From contig NZ_REFR01000009.1 of assembly GCF_003688555.1 (NCBI RefSeq), positions 248,001-312,000 on the forward strand: a DNA stretch of 64,000 nt, read 5' to 3'. Within the stretch, counting starts at the first letter, position 1; every line of letters begins with the position of its first letter. Shown in pieces: positions 46,787 to 56,177 of the stretch. The position numbers and the translations under genes are program-made. Below the pieces are notes generated by a model. That model was not told where the DNA came from, did not search any database, and saw nothing but the letters and a program-made list of their open reading frames with translations. Source of the stretch: Eilatimonas milleporae (GTDB lineage: Bacteria > Pseudomonadota > Alphaproteobacteria > Sphingomonadales > Kordiimonadaceae).

Positions 46787-48604
46787 ATGAATGAAATGAT
46801 CCCCAGCAAGATTTTACTGGGTGCGACGCTGGACACCATTATCGCCATCGACAGCGATGGCACCATTCTGTACGTCAACGCCGCCATGACCAATCTCCTC
46901 GGCTGGGGGGAAAACGCCCTTCTCGGCCGCAATGTGTCCATGCTGATGAATGCGGGCGACAGCGACCGCCATGATTCCTATATCCGCCGGTATCTGCAAA
47001 CGCGCGAGCCACAGATAATCGGTATCGGACGGGAGGTTATGGCCCGGCACAGGGACGGCACGCTGATCCCGGTCGGGCTGACCATCGCCGAATTCACCTT
47101 CAAGGAGGGCACCTATTTCGTCGGGACCCTGCGGGATCTGCGCGACCGGCGGCGGATCGAACGCCAGCTGGCCGAAATGAAGCGCCACGACCCGCTGACC
47201 GGCCTGTTCAACCGGCAGGCGTTCGTGCGCGAGGCCCGGCTTGTCCTGTCCGGATCGGACCGGGACGGCATCCGTAACTGCTGCCTCCTGGCGCTGGATT
47301 TCGTCAAGTTCTCCATCCTGAACAACCGGCTGGGCCTGCGCACCGGTGACCAGACCCTGAAAAGCCTGATGATCCGGCTGGAAAAAACATGCCCGCCGCG
47401 CAGCATCATCGGCCGCATGTATTCGGATCAGTTCGCCGTTCTGCTCTATGACCGCCCTTATGAGGAATGCCTTGAGATCGCCTGCGAGATCAGCGCCAAC
47501 CTGTCCAAGCCCTTCGACACCGGCCAGACAGTGGACCCGGTCCGGACCCGCATCGCCGTCACCCGGATCAGCCGGCAGGACACCGATGTGGAAGAAACCT
47601 TCGCGGCGCTGGAAAAACTGAAGAAGACCCGCATTCCGGACGGCGGCCTGATCGAATTTTCCGATACCGCCCGCGACGACCTTCACCGCCTGATCAATCT
47701 GGAAAACGATATCGCCCGCGCGCTGGACAATGGTGAGATCACCTCCTACGGGCAGCCGATCGTCGGCTCGCGGGACCGCCGGGTGCGGGCCATCGAATTG
47801 CTGGCCCGCTGGCGGCACCCCGCCCATGGCACCATCGCGCCGGACCAGTTCATCGCCATGATCGAACGCCAGGCGCTGGGTCTGACCCTGGTGCGCAAAC
47901 AGATCGCGGACGCGGCGCGCCTGCTGGCCGACATGGGCCGGGTCACAGCCCTGAAGACGGATACGGGCAGTGAAACGGATGGTCGCCCTGATTCCGGAAC
48001 CGGCCCTGTCACAGAGACGAGCACAGAGACCGGCACGGATAGTGATCTGGACGACGGGCTGAAGATTTTCGTCAATTGCGGCGCCAGGGTGCTGTTGCAG
48101 GGCGATTTCACCGCCATGCTGCAGGACCTCCTGACCGAATTCCCCTATCTGACCGGCAGGCTGGGCATTGAACTGACCGAACAGGAATCCATGCATCATT
48201 CGGAACTGGGCGCCGGCATCATGGCCGACCTGAACGATATGGGCGTGGCGGTCGCCATCGACGATTTCGGCACGGGCTATTCCAGCCTGGCCTATCTGCT
48301 GCAACTCAACCCGGAAAAGATCAAGATCGACCGCTCGTTCGTCTCCAACATGCTGGACGACTGGAAATCGCTGGCGCTGTGCGAAAGCATTGCCGGCATC
48401 GCCCGCGCCATGAAACTGGACGTGGTGGCCGAAGGGGTCGAAACCGAAGGCCAGGCCGCCAAATTGCAGGCGCTCGGGGTGAAATATCTGCAAGGGTATC
48501 TGTTTTCAAAGCCCCTGCCGCTTGACGGTCTGGCGGACCTGCTGCGGTCCGGCGGCCGGTTTCCGGTCCGCCGTCGGAACGCCCGGACAAAGGCCGCGGA
48601 ATAA
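46787..48604 (+). CDS. PAS-GGDEF-EAL protein, probable c-di-GMP phosphodiesterase
   Basis: A 605-residue signalling protein. Residues ~5-120 are a PAS domain (DTIIAIDSDGTILYVNAAMT). Residues ~130-295 are a GGDEF domain whose active loop reads YSDQF, so cyclase activity is probably lost. Residues ~305-590 are an EAL domain: the EAL signature is AIELLARW, metal and catalytic residues are kept in FVNCG, ELTEQES, AIDDFGTGYSS, KIDRSF, AEGVETEG and QGYLFSKP, so it is likely an active phosphodiesterase. A low-complexity Thr/Asp/Gly insert (~385-420) sits inside the EAL domain just before FVNCG. Confidence 0.88.
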   Translation: MNEMIPSKILLGATLDTIIAIDSDGTILYVNAAMTNLLGWGENALLGRNVSMLMNAGDSDRHDSYIRRYLQTREPQIIGIGREVMARHRDGTLIPVGLTIAEFTFKEGTYFVGTLRDLRDRRRIERQLAEMKRHDPLTGLFNRQAFVREARLVLSGSDRDGIRNCCLLALDFVKFSILNNRLGLRTGDQTLKSLMIRLEKTCPPRSIIGRMYSDQFAVLLYDRPYEECLEIACEISANLSKPFDTGQTVDPVRTRIAVTRISRQDTDVEETFAALEKLKKTRIPDGGLIEFSDTARDDLHRLINLENDIARALDNGEITSYGQPIVGSRDRRVRAIELLARWRHPAHGTIAPDQFIAMIERQALGLTLVRKQIADAARLLADMGRVTALKTDTGSETDGRPDSGTGPVTETSTETGTDSDLDDGLKIFVNCGARVLLQGDFTAMLQDLLTEFPYLTGRLGIELTEQESMHHSELGAGIMADLNDMGVAVAIDDFGTGYSSLAYLLQLNPEKIKIDRSFVSNMLDDWKSLALCESIAGIARAMKLDVVAEGVETEGQAAKLQALGVKYLQGYLFSKPLPLDGLADLLRSGGRFPVRRRNARTKAAE

Positions 48605-48837
48605 CCCGCCTCTCCACTGGACGCCTCCACTGGACACCTCCCTGGGCCGCATGTCCTGTGCCAGCCGGGCCGGCCGTATCCCACCGGCATGGGCGCGGCC
48701 AACACGCATTTGTCAACACACCGCCGTTCGCGCCGCACGGTTTGATGCTATGCTCGCCCCATCCCCGAGGGGCGCACGCCGGCGTCTTCCGGGACAGATA
48801 CACCCGGGACAGGCACACAAGACCAGGAGGACCCATC

Positions 48838-49728
48838 ATGACACTGGATCTGGACACACCGGAAGGCGGGCGGCCGCTGGCCGCGCCCGTGACGCGACGC
48901 GGATTTGCCGCCCTTGTCGGCGCCGCCGGGTTTGCCGCGGCGGTCGGCCCGGCCGCCGCCAGCGCCATCAAAACGGACGAAGCGGGACTGGTGACGGAGG
49001 CAGCACGGATCCCCGTCGGCGACACCGACCTGCCCGCCTATATCGCCCGCCCCGACGGCGCCGGCCCGTTCCCGGTCGTGCTGGTGGTGCATGAGATTTT
49101 CGGCGTGCATGAATATATCCGCGACACCGCGCGCCGGTTCGCCAAAGAGGGTTATTTCGCCCTGGTGGTGGACCTGTACGCCCGCGCCGGAGACCCCTCG
49201 GCCATGACCGACTGGGACGAAATCGGCCGGATCGTGCGCACCGCCACGCACACCCAGGTGATGCGCGACCTCAGCCGGTCGGTGGACTGGCTGGCGGAGA
49301 CACGGCCGGATGCGGACACCGGCGCCCTCGCCGTGACCGGATTTTGCTGGGGCGGGGCGGTGACCTGGATGTTTTCCGCCCATGACCCGCGCGTCAAGGC
49401 CGGCGCCGCATGGTACGGACGGTTGGTGGACCCAGGTCCGGGCCGGTTTTCCGCCGGCATGCAGCGCCCGTGGCCGGTCGATGTGGCGGACCGGCTGAAC
49501 GGCCCGGTCCTCGGCCTGTATGGCGGGCAGGACCGGGGCATCCCCGTCACTGACGTGGAGACGATGCGCACCGCCCTGAAAAAGGCCGGCGGCCCGTCGA
49601 GCATCGTCCTGTATGACGACGCCCCGCACGGCTTCCATGCGGACTACCGCGCATCCTACCGGGAACAGGCGGCACAGAATGCGTGGTCCCGGGCCCTGGC
49701 CTGGTTCCGCCAATACGGCGTCGGTTGA
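48838..49728 (+). CDS. Dienelactone hydrolase family protein, Tat-type signal
   Basis: A 296-residue alpha/beta hydrolase. It starts with a Tat-like signal (VTRRGFAALVGAAGFAAAVG, cleavage near ASA), so it is probably exported folded to the periplasm. The dienelactone-hydrolase triad is visible: Cys in VTGFCWGGAVT, Asp in YGGQDRGI, His in DDAPHGFHAD. HEIFGVHEYIRDTARRFAKE near residue 83 is typical. ATG 48838 follows AGGAGG by eight bases. The natural substrate is not predictable. The gene stands alone. Confidence 0.85.
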   Translation: MTLDLDTPEGGRPLAAPVTRRGFAALVGAAGFAAAVGPAAASAIKTDEAGLVTEAARIPVGDTDLPAYIARPDGAGPFPVVLVVHEIFGVHEYIRDTARRFAKEGYFALVVDLYARAGDPSAMTDWDEIGRIVRTATHTQVMRDLSRSVDWLAETRPDADTGALAVTGFCWGGAVTWMFSAHDPRVKAGAAWYGRLVDPGPGRFSAGMQRPWPVDVADRLNGPVLGLYGGQDRGIPVTDVETMRTALKKAGGPSSIVLYDDAPHGFHADYRASYREQAAQNAWSRALAWFRQYGVG

Positions 49729-49901
49729 CAGAGGCGGTTGACGGGGACGGCTGACAGGGGCGGCTGTACGGGACGGGGGAAGACCGGCTTCCGGCAGGCG
49801 ACGCATCGCGGGCCGGTGCCTCCCAAGGGCGGGCCGGTATCCGGGACGCCCGGCCCCCAGACCCGCCTTGAAGTACAAGGGCACGGGATACGGCTATTCC
49901 C

Positions 49902-50951
49902 TCAGGGCCGGTGCTTCCCGCGTGAAATCCGGTGACCTTCGGGCAAGGCGGCGGGGTCGCAATCCCCGTCGTCGGCCATGCAAGTGCGGTTGCGCCCCGT
50001 CTGTTTGGCCTGGTACAGGGCGACATCGGCGGCCTGCATCCAGTTGTCCACATCCACATTGCCAAGCCAGCGGACAGCCACACCCAGGCTGATCGTCACG
50101 CTGAGTTTCCTGTCACCGGCGTCGATCGGTTCCGCGGCGACGGTCTCGCGCAGGGTTTCGGCCAGTTCCATGGCCTGTTCCTCATTGACGCCCGGCGCCA
50201 AGACGGCAAACTCCTCACCGCCCAGACGGGCCAGCATGGCCGCCGGCATGGTATCGTCGATGCTTTGCATGGCCTGCCACGCCAGAATCTTTTCGCACCG
50301 CTGAACCAGCACTTTCAGGACCTCGTCGCCCGCGTCATGGCCATGGGTGTCGTTGACTTTTTTAAAATGGTCGATGTCCAGAATGATCAGCGCGGCGGAA
50401 ATCCCGGCGAGCGACTGGTCCACGTCATCGACAAAGCGCACGAAACTGCGGCGATTCTGCGCCCCCGTCAGCGGGTCGGTGCAGGACAGGAAAAACAGTT
50501 TGTCCTCCCGCCGCTTTTCCTCGCTGCGGTCCACAATGACGATCTGCACGCTGGCGCCGACGCCGGCCACGGCTTTGACCGGTTTTGCCGGTGTCTGGTC
50601 AGCCGGCGCCAGAACCATGTTGATGAAGCGCAACTGCCCCTGTGCCCCCGTCATCCGCACATCCTTCAGCCGGACCACCTTGCCGCTGGTCACGGCATTG
50701 GTCAGGGCCGCGTCCACCCGGGCAGCGTCGCGCGGCAGGATATGGTCGAAGATACCGGTGTGCAGCAACGGGATATCCGGCCGGCCCAGAAAGCGCTCGG
50801 CCGTGTCGTTGGCAAAGAAGATGCGGCCGCGCCGACCGCCTTTTTGCAGCACGTATCCCGCTGGCAGCAGATCAAAGGCCTTGCCCTTGGTCAGATTTTC
50901 CGATTGGTCCGGCGCCGCCATGTCTTTATTGTATGCGGTATCCACATCCAT
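49902..50951 (-). CDS. PAS-GGDEF diguanylate cyclase
   Basis: A 349-residue protein transcribed leftwards. Residues ~25-140 form a PAS-like sensor (LLPAGYVLQKGGRRGRIFFA), residues ~155-330 a GGDEF domain with the active signature RLGGEEFAVLAPG (GGEEF) and DIDHFKKVNDTHGHDAGDE for substrate and metal binding, so it should make c-di-GMP. No inhibitory RxxD is clear five residues before GGEEF. ATG 50951 is chosen over a TTG nine bases upstream. It may act opposite to the EAL protein 1.3 kb away. Confidence 0.88.
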   Translation of the reverse strand: MDVDTAYNKDMAAPDQSENLTKGKAFDLLPAGYVLQKGGRRGRIFFANDTAERFLGRPDIPLLHTGIFDHILPRDAARVDAALTNAVTSGKVVRLKDVRMTGAQGQLRFINMVLAPADQTPAKPVKAVAGVGASVQIVIVDRSEEKRREDKLFFLSCTDPLTGAQNRRSFVRFVDDVDQSLAGISAALIILDIDHFKKVNDTHGHDAGDEVLKVLVQRCEKILAWQAMQSIDDTMPAAMLARLGGEEFAVLAPGVNEEQAMELAETLRETVAAEPIDAGDRKLSVTISLGVAVRWLGNVDVDNWMQAADVALYQAKQTGRNRTCMADDGDCDPAALPEGHRISRGKHRP

Positions 50952-51072
50952 ACGTCCCAAGGTGTAAAGGCATTGTATTACTTTACCGTAAAGCGGTTAT
51001 GTCCCACGATGGCGCCTTGTTCAATCTATTCGGCAACCTTTGTGCCAGATGCGGCACGCTCGGCGGGACATC

Positions 51073-52194
51073 ATGCCCGGTATGCTCTGTAAGCGCCCCG
51101 GCTGTCCGCCCCCGACGGGAACGGTTCCGGTCAGGGGACCGGGCGGAACCTCCGGTTACAGGCGGACGCGCCGGTTTTTCCGGGCTATCGGGCTATGCCT
51201 TGTCCTTATCGGGCTTATCGCGGGACCCGGCCCGCGCACAAGCCCCGCCCGCGCGGACACCCCGAAACAGCCGCAAAATGATAAAATTCTTGTCTTTGCC
51301 GCCGCCAGCCTGACGGACGCCCTGCCGGCACTGGCCGCCGCGTGGGAGGCGGACACCCGCGAGAAGGCCGCCGGGACGGCCGACAATCATGGCAATCCGC
51401 CGGTTTTTGCCCCGGACATCCGGTTTTCCTTCGCGGCCAGCGCGACACTGGCGCGCCAGATCGCCGCCGGGGCCCCGGCTCATCTGTATATCTCCGCCAA
51501 CCGGGCCTGGACCGATTTTCTGTCCGCCGGCGGCCATCTGGATGGCGCGCCCCGGTCTCTTGTCCGCAACCGGCTGGTTCTGGTGCGCCCGGCCGCCATG
51601 GGCGGGGCGGATACGGATGGAATGAGCACGGGCACAATGGATAGGGGCGGGCCAGAAACGGGCGGGCCAGAGGCGGACAGGATAGAGGTCGGCCCGGAGG
51701 CCCCCGCCGCGCTGACCCGGGCGCAGTTGATCGCCTGGATGAACGGCCGCCCCCTGGCACTGGCGGACCCGGACACGGCACCGGCCGGTCAGTATGCACG
51801 GGCCTATCTGACGGATCGCGGCCTGTGGCCGGTGCCGGGGCGCGGGGCCGCCCTGTCCGCCAATGCGCGGCAGACCCTGGCCCTGATCGAGCGGGGCGGG
51901 CTGACCGGTTTCATCTATGAAAGCGACCTGTCGGGACGGCGCGGTCTCATCCGGCTGTTCAGCGTACCGGACGGCCCGCGGACAGGCGTCCTGTATCAGG
52001 CCGCGCTGACAGGGCACGTGGAACAACCGGCAGGCGCACGGGCCTTTCTGAACTTTCTCACCGGCGCGAAAGCGGCGCCCATCTGGCGCCGCCACGGTTT
52101 CCACCCCCTTGCCGGCAAGGGGGATACGGACGGCGCCGTCCCGGCGGCACGGCCGCACGATACAGCGCAGCGGGAGGGCACCCAAGGCAACTGA
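51073..52194 (+). CDS. modA: Molybdate-type ABC transporter substrate-binding protein
   Basis: A 373-residue periplasmic binding protein. A signal peptide is likely (RFFRAIGLCLVLIGLIAGPG, cleavage near ARA). The ModA outline is clear: ILVFAAASLTDALPALAAAW, then FSFAASATLARQIAAGAPAH and YISANRAW, then ALADPDTAPAGQYARAYLTD and FIYESDL. Residues ~180-215 form an unusual Gly/Met/Thr insert. No modB or modC is next to it, so the transporter partner lies elsewhere or is missing. ATG 51073 is chosen for its ribosome binding site; another ATG follows at 51082. Confidence 0.8.
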   Translation: MPGMLCKRPGCPPPTGTVPVRGPGGTSGYRRTRRFFRAIGLCLVLIGLIAGPGPRTSPARADTPKQPQNDKILVFAAASLTDALPALAAAWEADTREKAAGTADNHGNPPVFAPDIRFSFAASATLARQIAAGAPAHLYISANRAWTDFLSAGGHLDGAPRSLVRNRLVLVRPAAMGGADTDGMSTGTMDRGGPETGGPEADRIEVGPEAPAALTRAQLIAWMNGRPLALADPDTAPAGQYARAYLTDRGLWPVPGRGAALSANARQTLALIERGGLTGFIYESDLSGRRGLIRLFSVPDGPRTGVLYQAALTGHVEQPAGARAFLNFLTGAKAAPIWRRHGFHPLAGKGDTDGAVPAARPHDTAQREGTQGN

Positions 52195-52565
52195 CGCAAA
52201 GTGGGACAGATTTACATGTTTCATATTGGGGCGCTTATGTTTCATTTCATGACATCCGTGCACCAATGGAAACAGGCATCGCGTCGGTAGACGGGGCAAA
52301 CGGGCCCGTCTTGCCGTTGGCACGGGGTTTGCTGATATGAGGACGAGTCTGCAACCAGCTGCCAAAATGGATTTGCAGTCTTGCACAAGTTAACGCCGTC
52401 CTGCTCCGTGGGCGGCGTTTTCTTTTGCCGTCCGCTTGCCTTGCGGCGCCGCTCGCGGCACGCTCTCCCTTGTTGCCGGGGCGACAAGGCCCGCGCAGTT
52501 GGCCGTGGTACAGCCCATCGTTTTTCCGTACATCAGGGTCTGAAAACGAAGATAAGGACGGCATC
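52195..52565. other. Gap before the antiporter gene
   Basis: About 370 bases. A short AT-rich part (52200-52260) may hold a promoter. No coding frame is supported. Confidence 0.5.
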
Positions 52566-53777
52566 ATGCACACCACCCTGCTGGCATTCGGCGGATTGCT
52601 GATCGTCGGCCTCGCGGCGGACGCCATAGGCCGCAGGACCCGCCTGCCGCGCGTGACCCTGCTGATCCTGTTCGGCCTAGCTGCCGGACCGGCCGGCTTT
52701 GACCTGCTGCCGGACAGCGTGCGCGGTGCATACGGCCTGCTGACCACCGTGGCCCTGACCATGGTGGCCTTTCTGCTGGGCGGCCGGCTGTCGGCGCGGA
52801 CCCTCGGCAGCCATGGCCGGGATATCCTGATCGTATCCGCCGTGGTAACGGTCGCAACCGCTGCGATTGTCGGCGGCGGCCTTATCCTTGCCGGCACGCC
52901 CCTTGCCATGGCCCTGCTTCTGGGCGGGATCGCAACGGCGACGGATCCGGCCGCCACACAGGACGTTGTCCGCCAGACCGGCGCCAAAGGCCCGTTCACG
53001 GACACGTTGCTGGGCATCGTCGCCCTCGATGATGTCTGGGGGGTTATTCTGTTCAGCCTGCTTCTTGCCGCCGCCCGGACACTCAGCCCGGAAATTGGCC
53101 CGGAAATTGGCCCGGAAATCGCCGTCACCACCGCCGGGGATGGGAGCGGATGGCGTCTGCTTGCCCACGGCCTGTGGGAGGTGGGCGGCGCGGTGCTGGC
53201 AGGCAGCGCCGTTGGCCTGCCCGGCGCCTATCTGACGGGCCGGATCCGGCGGGGCGAACCGATGCTGCTGGAAGCGCTGGGACTGGTGTTTCTGTGTGCC
53301 GGGCTGGCGACATGGCTTGGCGTGTCCTTCCTGCTGACCGGCATGGTCGCGGGCAGCCTGATCGTCAATCTGGCACGGCATCACAACCGGCCCTTTCACG
53401 CCATTGAGCGGATCGAATGGCCTTTCATGGTGCTTTTTTTCATTCTGGCGGGCGCGGCCCTGCATCCGGACAGCCTGTTGAAAACCGGGCTGTTCGGCGC
53501 CGCCTTCATCCTGCTGCGCATGGCCGCGCGGCTGCTGGGCGGCTGGCTGGGCGGCACGGTGGCCGGGGTCGGCGGTCCGCACCGCCTGTGGATCGGCGCG
53601 GCCCTGTTTCCGCAGGCGGGCGTGGCGCTGGGCATGGCGCTGGTGGCGGGCGAACATATGCCCGATCTGGCGGAAACCCTGTTGCCGTTGACGATCGGCG
53701 CGACCATAATATTCGAACTGGTCGGCCCGCTCATGACACAGCGCGCGCTCGGCCGTGTCGGTGAAAGCAGACGGTAA
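52566..53777 (+). CDS. Na+/H+-type cation:proton antiporter
   Basis: A 403-residue membrane protein of the CPA superfamily with about 11-12 hydrophobic segments. Ion-path motifs are seen: GGIATATDPAATQDVV near residue 120, and IVALDDVWGVILFSLLLA with the paired Asp near residue 155, as in NhaP/KefB-like antiporters. A short repeat PEIGPEIGPEIA interrupts a loop near residue 178. There is no C-terminal regulatory domain. ATG 52566 follows AAGGA. It exchanges Na+ or K+ for protons in the inner membrane. Confidence 0.84.
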   Translation: MHTTLLAFGGLLIVGLAADAIGRRTRLPRVTLLILFGLAAGPAGFDLLPDSVRGAYGLLTTVALTMVAFLLGGRLSARTLGSHGRDILIVSAVVTVATAAIVGGGLILAGTPLAMALLLGGIATATDPAATQDVVRQTGAKGPFTDTLLGIVALDDVWGVILFSLLLAAARTLSPEIGPEIGPEIAVTTAGDGSGWRLLAHGLWEVGGAVLAGSAVGLPGAYLTGRIRRGEPMLLEALGLVFLCAGLATWLGVSFLLTGMVAGSLIVNLARHHNRPFHAIERIEWPFMVLFFILAGAALHPDSLLKTGLFGAAFILLRMAARLLGGWLGGTVAGVGGPHRLWIGAALFPQAGVALGMALVAGEHMPDLAETLLPLTIGATIIFELVGPLMTQRALGRVGESRR

Positions 53778-53849
53778 GGCAAACACAGACCGAACCGTCG
53801 CCGGGCCGGATGGTTTGCGCGTCCGGCGTCATTGTTTCAGGCAGGATTG

Positions 53850-54836
53850 ATGTCCATTCCCTTCCGTCCAGACCCCGAGCCCGTCACGGGCGTTCTGCAA
53901 CAACGGACCCCGTTGGTCGCACGGGTTCTCTGCGGCAATCCGGGGCCGTTTACCTATACCGGCACGGGCACCCATCTGGTTGGCCGGAACAGTCTGGCGG
54001 TCATCGACCCCGGCCCGGACGACCCGGCCCATGGCACCGCCCTTCTCGCCGCCATCGGCGGGCGACCGGTCAGCCATATTCTGGTCACCCACACCCACAG
54101 CGATCATTCGCCGCTGTCACGCTGGCTTGGCGAGCGGACCGGCGCCCCCGTCCTGGCCTTCGGCCCGCACGGCACCGGACGCAAAAGCGGCATACCGGGC
54201 ATGGACACGGCGGTCACGGTGGAAGCCGGCGCCGACACGGGCTTCCGGCCCGACGGCCGCCTGTCGGACGGCGATACGGTTGCCGGCGACGGCTGGCGCC
54301 TGGACGTCGTGCACACGCCGGGACACACGGCCAACCATCTGTGTTTCCATCTGGTGGAGGAAAATCTTCTCTTCACCGGCGATCATGTGATGGGCTGGTC
54401 CACCAGCGTCATCGCCCCGCCGGACGGCGACATGCGCGACTATATGGCCAGCCTGGACCGGCTGATCGCCCTGGCGCCCGCAACCCTGGTGCCGACGCAT
54501 GGCGCCATGATCGAGGACCCGCTGCCCTTTCTCCACGCGCTGAAAGCGCACAGGCAGGCACGCGAAGACCAGATCATCGCCCAACTGGCGGCGGGGCGGG
54601 ACACGATCCCGCCCATGGTGGACGTGCTGTATACCGACATTCCCGAGGCGGTCAAACCCGCCGCCGCACTGTCCATCCTGGCGCATATGGCCGCCCTGGT
54701 GGATGACGGCCGGGTTGCCGTCACGGCCCCGGAAACCGGCGCGAGAACCGGCCCGAAATCCGACGGGACAGCGGACGCTGCGGGCGGAATGTCCGCCCTG
54801 TCGGCGCGCTACCGCCTTCTGGACGGCCCGCGCTGA
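53850..54836 (+). CDS. MBL-fold metallo-hydrolase (LACTB2-like)
   Basis: A 328-residue hydrolase of the metallo-beta-lactamase fold. The metal motif THTHSDHSPLSRWL (HxHxDH) is complete; further metal ligands are in HTPGHT and FTGDHVMGW, and VPTHGAMIEDP near the end. The C-terminal ~80 residues look like the winged helix found in LACTB2-like RNases (ALSILAHMAALVDDGRVAVT). The start at ATG 53850 is preferred over a TTG 18 bases upstream. The substrate (RNA or a small ester) is uncertain. Confidence 0.84.
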   Translation: MSIPFRPDPEPVTGVLQQRTPLVARVLCGNPGPFTYTGTGTHLVGRNSLAVIDPGPDDPAHGTALLAAIGGRPVSHILVTHTHSDHSPLSRWLGERTGAPVLAFGPHGTGRKSGIPGMDTAVTVEAGADTGFRPDGRLSDGDTVAGDGWRLDVVHTPGHTANHLCFHLVEENLLFTGDHVMGWSTSVIAPPDGDMRDYMASLDRLIALAPATLVPTHGAMIEDPLPFLHALKAHRQAREDQIIAQLAAGRDTIPPMVDVLYTDIPEAVKPAAALSILAHMAALVDDGRVAVTAPETGARTGPKSDGTADAAGGMSALSARYRLLDGPR

Positions 54837-55121
54837 TACAAGGCCGCGCGCCTATCCACCGGAAACCCTGGCCACCGGAACAGGCGGCACAGGCATGGAC
54901 GACACAGGCATTTGGGCCGGTGGACGGCGCACAAATGGCCGGTGCGGCCCGTGCCGCCTGTTTGGATTGAATTTGACCCGCAGGCGCCTTATCTACTATG
55001 CCACAGTCACCGTGCCGGATTGGGGGCGTCCCGTATGTCCGGCATGGGCCGGAGCGGGCCGGATGACCCGGTTTTGAGCGTAACAGCGACAGAGCGTAAC
55101 AGTGACAGGCGGAGACGGCCA

Positions 55122-56120
55122 ATGACCCTGCAAATGACCCCCCCGTTGGATCCCGGTCTCGATATCATGGACGAGATCGGCCGGCTGCGGCGGGAAAAAA
55201 ACGCCGTCATCCTGGCGCATTATTATCAGGCGCCGGAAATTCAGGACATTGCCGATTTCGTCGGCGACAGTCTGGACCTGTCGCGCAAGGCCGCCGCGAC
55301 GGACGCCGATGTCATCGTTTTCTGCGGCGTACGCTTCATGGCCGAGGTGGCGAAAATCCTCAGCCCCGGCAAAACGGTGGTGCTGCCCGACATGAAAGCG
55401 GGATGCAGCCTTGAAGACAGCTGCCCGCCGGATGACTTCCGGAAATTCGTCGAGGCCCACCCTGATCACATGGTGCTCAGCTACATCAACTGTTCCGCCG
55501 CCGTTAAGGCCCTGACGGACATCATCGTCACCAGTTCGAACGCCGAACACATCGTCAACCAGTTGCCCGCGGACCAGAAAATCATCTTCGCGCCGGACCG
55601 GCATCTGGGCGGATATCTGTCGCGCAAGCTGAACCGGGACATGGTTCTGTGGCCGGGCACCTGCATCGTGCACGAACAGTTCAGCGAGAAGGAACTGGTC
55701 AAGCTGATGGCCCGCCACCCGGACGCACCGGTGGCCGCCCATCCCGAATGCCCCGCGCAGATCGTGCGACACGCGTCCCATGTGGGCTCAACAAGTTCCA
55801 TCCTGAAGTTCGCATCCGAGACCGACGCCGAGACCATCATCGTCGCCACCGAACCGCACATCATTCACCAGATGGAAAAGGCATCGCCGCACAAAACCTT
55901 CATCGGGGCGCCGGGGGCGGACGGCAACTGCAACTGCAACACCTGCCCCTTCATGGCGTTGAACACGATTGAAAAACTGTATCTGTGCCTGCGCGACCTG
56001 ACACCGACGATCGAACTGGACGAAACGGTGCGCGTCGCTGCTGAGCGTCCCCTGCGCCGCATGCTGGAGATGAGCCCGCAGGCCGGGCCTGCAAAGGACC
56101 TGTCGCGGATCGGCGCCTGA
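55122..56120 (+). CDS. nadA: Quinolinate synthase
   Basis: A 332-residue [4Fe-4S] enzyme that condenses iminoaspartate with dihydroxyacetone phosphate to quinolinate in NAD synthesis. Family motifs are clear: AHYYQAPEIQDIADFVGDSL, GVRFMAEVAKILSP, DMKAGCSLEDSC, YINCSAAVKAL, WPGTCIVHEQF, HPECPAQI and CNCNTCPFM, including the Cys residues for the iron-sulphur cluster. GGAGA six bases before ATG 55122 supports the start. nadC follows after 57 bases, but nadB is not between or next to them. Confidence 0.95.
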   Translation: MTLQMTPPLDPGLDIMDEIGRLRREKNAVILAHYYQAPEIQDIADFVGDSLDLSRKAAATDADVIVFCGVRFMAEVAKILSPGKTVVLPDMKAGCSLEDSCPPDDFRKFVEAHPDHMVLSYINCSAAVKALTDIIVTSSNAEHIVNQLPADQKIIFAPDRHLGGYLSRKLNRDMVLWPGTCIVHEQFSEKELVKLMARHPDAPVAAHPECPAQIVRHASHVGSTSSILKFASETDAETIIVATEPHIIHQMEKASPHKTFIGAPGADGNCNCNTCPFMALNTIEKLYLCLRDLTPTIELDETVRVAAERPLRRMLEMSPQAGPAKDLSRIGA

Positions 56121-56177
56121 CGGGTCCGTGACACGAAGGTCAGGCCACACAGGGGATAAGGCGGGGGTAAGGAACGC

